DNA from: Ochromonadaceae sp. CCMP2298
Lineage: Eukaryota; Sar; Synurophyceae; Ochromonadales; Ochromonadaceae
Assembly (NCBI GenBank): GCA_026770595.1
Contig: MU634307.1
Location: 1 to 13,395, forward strand
Direction: 5' to 3'
Length of the DNA: 13,395 nt
Shown here in pieces: positions 9,527 through 13,395 of the stretch. The notes beneath the pieces are model-generated. The model was not told the origin of the DNA and did not search any database. It was given only the letters and a program-made list of their open reading frames with translations. Both the position numbers and the translations under genes were made by a program. Position 1 is the first letter of the stretch. Every line of letters starts with the position of its first letter.

Positions 9527-9732
9527 CCCTTTAAAATCGCTTTTTGTTTTATGTTTTATCTATTGCGACAAGCCCATGCACTCTCTCTTTGAACCCTGTC
9601 CTTGTCCGCTCACTTGCTACCGGTATTGGATAAGCTACTTGCGTCCGCTCACTTGCTATTCGGCTATTCGGACAAAGATCACTTATGCCCCCCTCCTAGT
9701 ATATCATCCAGAGCGTCCCCGCAGTGGTCCTT
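9527..9732 (-). pseudogene. Duplicated fragment of the 3' end of the gene 3 kinase
   Basis: This stretch resembles 9755-9916, which spans the last codons and 3' flank of gene 3. A 28-bp block is identical (9705-9732 and 9889-9916), as is a 25-bp block (9647-9671 and 9829-9853). TTAAAATCGCTTT is shared at 9531-9543 and 9757-9769. Read on the minus strand the fragment encodes KDHCGDALDDILGGGHK then TGA. The intact gene has KDHCGDALDGILGHK then TGA. The frame and stop are kept despite a 6-nt length difference, so it looks like the remnant of a duplicated kinase gene, or just possibly an alternative terminal exon. Similarity ends abruptly at 9733, with no sign of the rest of the kinase. Confidence 0.7.
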
Positions 9733-9738
9733 CAGGTT

Positions 9739-9744
9739 TTTATT
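9739..9744 (-). terminator. Candidate polyadenylation signal of gene 3
   Basis: This is AATAAA on the minus strand, about 125 nt downstream of the gene 3 stop (9869-9871) and just before the duplicated kinase-tail fragment. Position and orientation fit 3'-end processing. The evidence is the hexamer alone. Confidence 0.35.
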
Positions 9745-9868
9745 ATATATGTTGCCTTAAAATCGCTTTATGTATTATCTATTGACAAGTCCCCATGCAC
9801 ACTGTTAGTTACACCCGACCCTATCCTCGCTCACTTGCTATTCGGCTATTCGGCTATTCTATTGTTGA

Positions 9869-11367
9869 TCACTTGTGCCCCAGTATGCCATCCAGAGCGT
9901 CCCCGCAGTGGTCCTTGACGTTCTCCGTATACTTCGTGTCCGGCAGCTCCCTCTCTATCTGCAGCAACTCATCCACCACGTCCGGAAAAAGGGGTCGATT
10001 GTCAGGAACCTGGGACCAGGCCCTCTCCAGCAGACTGATCAATTTGGGGGTGAACCCGAAGGAGGGAATGCGGGGCCGCGTGTTGGACAGTACGCGGGAC
10101 CGAATTTCGTTGATGTCCAGGCCGTAGCAGGGGATGTCTGTGGTCACCACCTGTTGGGTTATATGGGGTCATGCGGGGTTATATAAGGGGTTATATAAGG
10201 GGTTATATAAGGAGTCATGTGGGGTTATATATGGGTATGTGATTCGGTTTATGGGTTTATGTGGGATTGTGTGGGTTTATATGGGTTTATATGGGTTTAT
10301 ATGGGTGTATGTGTGTAGTGGGGTGGGTTATATATATATAAATATATATGGTACCTCCCACAGCAGCACTCCGAATGCGAACACGTCTACGGACTTGTTG
10401 TACGGCTTGTTGTCGATCAGCTCTGCGGGGGGGGTAAGGGGGTAAGGGGGTAAGGGTGTAAGGGTGTAAGGGGGTAAGGGTGTAAGGGGGTAAGGGGAGA
10501 GGTGTTAGGGGAGGGTGAGTATCCGGTTCGAGAGCGAGCAGAGTAGGGTGCAGGGTAGCAGCAGCAATACGCAGCATAGGTAGCATAGGTAGTGTTAGAG
10601 ATGCTGTTACACTTACCTGGCGCCATGTATGCGGGAGTGCCTGCTGTGGTGTGCTTCACTTTCACTAACCCGAAGTCGCACACCTGGGGGGGAGGATATA
10701 GGAGGGTGGGGGTGAGGGTGGTGGTAGGGGGGTAGGGAGTAGTGGAGGTAGGGAGTAGTGGGGTTAGGGAGTATGGTGGGGGGGGGGGGGGGTTGGAGAG
10801 TATGGGAGTAGCTGTGCATGCTTTGACCTACGACAGGGTCAGGGGTCAGGGGTCAGGGGTCTGGGCTCAGGGCTCAGGGGTGAGGGTTGTAGCTACCTTG
10901 TACACTCCGTTGTGTGCGCGCAACACGTTATGGGACTTAAGGTCTCTGTGTATGACTGAGGGACTAAGGGCATGAAGATACTCCATGGCGGACCCTACAT
11001 CCACCAGCATCGACACCTTCTCCTGCATAGAAAAGTCCACCTTGTCTACGTGCAATAGGTTGAACATAGAGGTCTCGCAGAGCTCCATGATGAAGCACAG
11101 GTTGGGGGGGGTCATGGAGGCCCCTAGGAAGCGCACGATGTTGCTGTGCGAAACCTTGGACATGACCAATAACTCATCCATGTACTCCTGCTTCAGGTCC
11201 CCACTCACGCGCGCATCGAACAGCGTCTTGAGTGCCACCTGCTCGTCCTTGAACCAGCCCTTGTATATGATGCCCACGCCCCCTCCGCCTATGCGGTCTC
11301 CCAGCTCGATCTCGTCGAAGTCCACGTTGGCCCAGCCCTCCATCGCTCCGTCGTCCTGCTTCGACAT
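9869..11367 (-). CDS. TKL-group protein kinase, catalytic domain only
   Basis: Minus-strand exons are 11367-10897, 10683-10617, 10422-10355 and 10150-9869, all with GT-AG junctions. They splice to 888 nt, 295 aa.
A complete kinase domain is present: glycine loop IGGGGVGIIYKG (26-37), Lys47 in VALKTL, probable helix C Glu65, hinge MELCETSMF, catalytic loop HRDLKSHN (140-147, Asp142), DFG at 160-162, GTPAYMAPE (172-180), DVFAFGVLLWE, and the C-lobe Arg in NRPLFPDVVDELL. HRDLKSxN and the approach ELGDRIGGG are typical of tyrosine-kinase-like kinases (Raf/MLK relatives), which usually phosphorylate Ser/Thr. DFG to APE is short, about 20 residues.
There is no regulatory domain, signal peptide or membrane segment. 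The ATG at 11367 is the first in frame before the domain. The gene is convergent with gene 2, divergent from gene 4, and its last codons are duplicated downstream. The specific family member and its substrate are not identifiable. Confidence 0.9.
10423..10616 (-). repeat. Gene 3 intron 2 with a GGGGTAAG-type tandem array
   Basis: Between about 10427 and 10497 the plus strand repeats an 8-bp unit, GGGGTAAG or GGTGTAAG, roughly eight times. The intron is therefore C-rich on the sense strand (CTTACCCC). The introns on either side hold similar simple arrays: GGTTATATAAGG and TTTATATGGG units in 10151-10354, and GGGGTCAG units with a 14-base G run (about 10779-10792) in 10684-10896. Splice sites are GTAAGT and CCGCAG for this intron. 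Confidence 0.75.
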
Positions 11368-12011
11368 GCCTTCTCTGTGTGCTACAGGGATTCGGAGGAC
11401 CTGGATGTCTCAGAAGCGGTGAGCAGATGATCCGATGAACAGAACTGAACTGGAACTGTTGAACAGTTCTAAGCAGGGAAGAAAGCCCCTTTCAACAGCA
11501 GTTCAACTGTTCAACAGTTCAAAGTCAAAGGAATAGATAAAACCCCGAATTTCTTGGCCATAGTGTGGGCTTTGATAAGAAAAAGATTTGGCTCGGGTAA
11601 CGGACATCTTGGAGGGAAATTGGTTTCACGGAGAGCTATTGCTTCTGTCTCTGCTGTCTCTTCTCTTTCAGCAATCTTGGAATCCAGAATCAAAGATCCT
11701 GCAATCTCCTGCGACGGAAGCCTTGGTTGGGCACCTTTGCAGAGCCAGGTCCAGTGTTCAGCACATCGTGACATACATTTGCAGCGCACCACGCCGTACG
11801 AACAGATTCGATACCGCAGATAAGATAGCGGATATCCAGGCCTGCCTACACACGCAGTGAAGAAGCAGCTAGCCCGCAATCAACTCGGTACGTTATACCT
11901 TCTGGACTCTGCTGAGCCTACCAACTGACCCCACCCGATCCTCCCGATCTTACCTTACCCCAACCAACCCAACCCCACCCCCAGCCCCAACCCTAACCAA
12001 TCCAACCCACA
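11368..12011. other. Divergent intergenic region between two kinase genes
   Basis: This 644-bp spacer lies between the start codons of gene 3 (minus) and gene 4 (plus). It contains the AACTG/CAGTT cluster at 11443-11519, then about 350 bp of ordinary sequence. The last stretch before gene 4 (about 11925-12010) is rich in CCAACCC and could be 5'UTR or a leader intron. Open frames around 11511-11880 on both strands show no recognisable protein. Confidence 0.55.
11443..11519. promoter_or_regulatory. Cluster of seven AACTG/CAGTT motifs with two near-palindromes
   Basis: Within 77 bp there are four AACTG and three CAGTT pentamers. They form AACTGTT-G-AACAGTT (11454-11468) and AACTGTT-C-AACAGTT (11505-11519), which are reverse complements of each other. 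YAACTG matches the general Myb-binding consensus, and CAACTG occurs at 11504-11509. The cluster is 76-152 bp upstream of the gene 3 ATG and about 500 bp upstream of gene 4. Regulatory function is inferred. Confidence 0.35.
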
Positions 12012-13277
12012 ATGGAGCTCGACTTCCGACGAGATGTGGACCCCAATGCCCTGTACGAGCTGAGCCTGCTGCTGGGCGAGGGCTCATACGGCGCGGTGTA
12101 CAAGGCGCGCAGTCGGGGCGAGCAGATAGATGTGGCGGTGAAGATAATCCCAGATGCCGATGACGACCTCACCGCACTGTGGAGGGAGATTCGCTTCCTG
12201 CAGGTATAGGCTAAAATAGGCAAGGCACCTCTGCCCTCCCTTTTCTGCCCCTGCCCCTGCCCCTACCCCTGCCTCTATCCCCACTTCTACCCCCTCTGCC
12301 TCTGACCTCTACTCCACCCACCCCACCCATCCACCCTAAACCCCTAAGGTGCTTCGCTCCCCCTTCGTGGTGTCCTTCATTGAGTCCTTGCTGTACGATA
12401 ACGAGCTATGGCTGGTGATGGAGCTGTGCGATGGGGGTAGTTTATTTGATCTGAAAGAAGCACACAAAGACAGAGACTTCGAGGTATGCACAGTATAAGT
12501 CCCAGTTTATAAGTCCCAGTTTATAAGTCCCAGTTTACGGTATAAGTATATAATCATACATCATGTATTGTACAGGTAACACTATCTAGTACACTATCTA
12601 ACACACTATCCCCCCAATACCTCCCCTATAACCCCCCCCATATACCCCATACTACCCCCCGCCCCCCGTACTACCCAGGAGGAGCAGCTGTGCGCTATAA
12701 TGGCGTTCAGCACCCTGGGCCTTGCGCATCTGCACAGCCAGAGGAGCATCCACAGAGACGTCAAGAGCGGTGAGCCCCTCTATTCTATCCCCTTATATGC
12801 CCTATTCCCCTATATCCCTATTCCCCTATATCCTATTCCCCTATACACCCACCTGTATACCCCCTTACTCTTGTACTCTTGTCTACCCATATTCTTGTAT
12901 AACCCCATGCCCCTATACCGTGTGTGTGGAGATGGTCGATGATCGCTCTAATCATATTCCCCAATTCCCCAATTCCCCTATTCCCCTATTCCCCTATTCC
13001 CCTACCTCTAGGCAATATTCTGTTGTGCAAGAACGGGCGAGTGAAGCTAGGCGACTTCGGCATATCCGCCCAGGTAGGTGTAGGTGTTGTAGAATTACAT
13101 AAAATGCGTCTTTTCCTCCCCCCCTGGTGCCAAATCTGGTCTTTTCACCTTCTATATGCTAACTGTTTTTCTAAAACTTTGTACTTATGGTTTCAATTCG
13201 GCATATCGGCGCAGCTGACTGACACGATCATGAAAAGGCGCACAGTCATAGGCAGCCCCTACTGGATGGCGCCAGAG
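12012..13277 (+). CDS. STE20/GCK-II kinase, MST/Hippo-like (5' part, continues past window)
   Basis: Exons 12012-12203, 12349-12483, 12679-12769, 13012-13073 and 13215-13277 join in frame to 181 codons. The frame meets TGA three bases beyond 13277, so a further intron must start at the GTGTGA there, and the rest of the gene lies outside the window.
Visible are the glycine loop GEGSYGAV (22-29), Lys44, helix C Glu59, hinge MELCDGGSLFDL, catalytic loop HRDVKSGN (134-141, Asp136), DFG (154-156), ISAQLTDTIMKRRTVIGSPYWMAPE (157-181). LTDT-x-x-KR-x-TVIG is typical of MST1/2/Hippo and relatives. Thr170 aligns with the MST activation-loop autophosphorylation site. The usual GTPFW is GSPYW here.
The expected role is a cytoplasmic Ser/Thr kinase of the MST or severin-kinase type. 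Whether a C-terminal SARAH domain exists cannot be seen. Intron 4 (13074-13214) has an unusual exon-end repeat. Confidence 0.9.
13056..13214 (+). repeat. Exon 4 end repeated at the 3' end of intron 4 of gene 4
   Basis: The last 18 nt of exon 4 (13056-13073) and the last 18 nt of the following intron (13197-13214) differ at only two positions. Both differences fall at third codon positions, so each copy encodes Phe-Gly-Ile-Ser-Ala-Gln. The copies are 141 bp apart, equal to the intron length. A good branch site (GCTAAC, about 13158-13163) precedes 13214, which is the first AG after it. Confidence 0.85.
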
Positions 13278-13395
13278 GTGTGATACACTGTGCATTGTAT
13301 ATAGTATATTAAAGTATATACCATATACTATTATTATACACCTCTAACACCCCCCTCTCACGTGCACCTACACCTACTTATGCTCTTACCCCCCC
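13278..13395 (+). other. Start of a further intron of gene 4, cut by the window end
   Basis: The sequence begins GTGTGA, runs through an AT-rich stretch with TATA/ATAT self-complementary segments (about 13297-13332), and ends in a C-rich tract at the window edge. I see no acceptor followed by the expected kinase subdomain IX sequence (Val-Ile then Asp-x-Trp-Ser), so the next exon lies beyond 13395. Confidence 0.7.

Larger units (their letters stand above)
9053..9868. other. Convergent intergenic region between genes 2 and 3
   Basis: The 816-bp spacer holds both 3' ends. About 9110-9150 has loose repeats of CACTCTAAG. About 9175-9215 and 9325-9400 are G-rich with repeats such as GGGGGTACAG and GGGGTGTAC. 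About 9240-9310 has alternating GTATACGTACAC sequence. About 9527-9732 is a degenerate duplicate of the gene 3 tail. No AATAAA is seen on the plus strand for gene 2. Confidence 0.6.

Noticed and set aside
11511-11879. Minus and plus open frames between the kinase genes, including a WFHGE string resembling an SH2 start
   Set aside because: The similarity is five residues long, followed by unrelated low-complexity sequence with no SH2 Arg motif.

Overview
The window is nuclear DNA from an intron-rich, fairly GC-rich eukaryote, most likely a single-celled protist. Every gene has GT-AG introns of about 75-420 bp, and splice phases join exactly into continuous conserved proteins. Coding exons carry long low-complexity runs (Gly, Gln, Glu, Ser, His/Asn). 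Introns are strongly C/T-rich on the sense strand. I see no bacterial operon, rRNA, tRNA, CRISPR array or intact transposon. The species cannot be named from sequence alone.

Layout, left to right. 1-434 is the 3' flank of gene 1. Gene 1 (minus, 5618 to 435, two exons, 1662 aa) joins a family GT61 (DUF563) glycosyltransferase-like domain to a PAPS-dependent sulfotransferase domain behind a signal peptide. 5619-6353 is a divergent promoter region with an 18-bp perfect palindrome. Gene 2 (plus, 6354 to 9052, eight exons, 379 aa) is a CTDSPL2/SCP-type protein phosphatase with a DLDET catalytic motif; its third intron contains 78 consecutive C. 9053-9868 is a convergent intergenic stretch holding a degenerate duplicate of the 3' end of gene 3. 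Gene 3 (minus, 11367 to 9869, four exons, 295 aa) is a compact TKL-type protein kinase. 11368-12011 is a second divergent region with a cluster of AACTG/CAGTT motifs. Gene 4 (plus, from 12012, running off the window after at least five exons) is an STE20/GCK-II kinase resembling MST/Hippo.

The genes do not form an obvious pathway. Gene 1 belongs to secretory-pathway glycan synthesis, and genes 2-4 are signalling enzymes. The items most worth following are the glycosyltransferase-sulfotransferase fusion, an intron in gene 4 whose last 18 nt repeat the end of the preceding exon with only synonymous differences, and the coding-like duplicate of the gene 3 tail.
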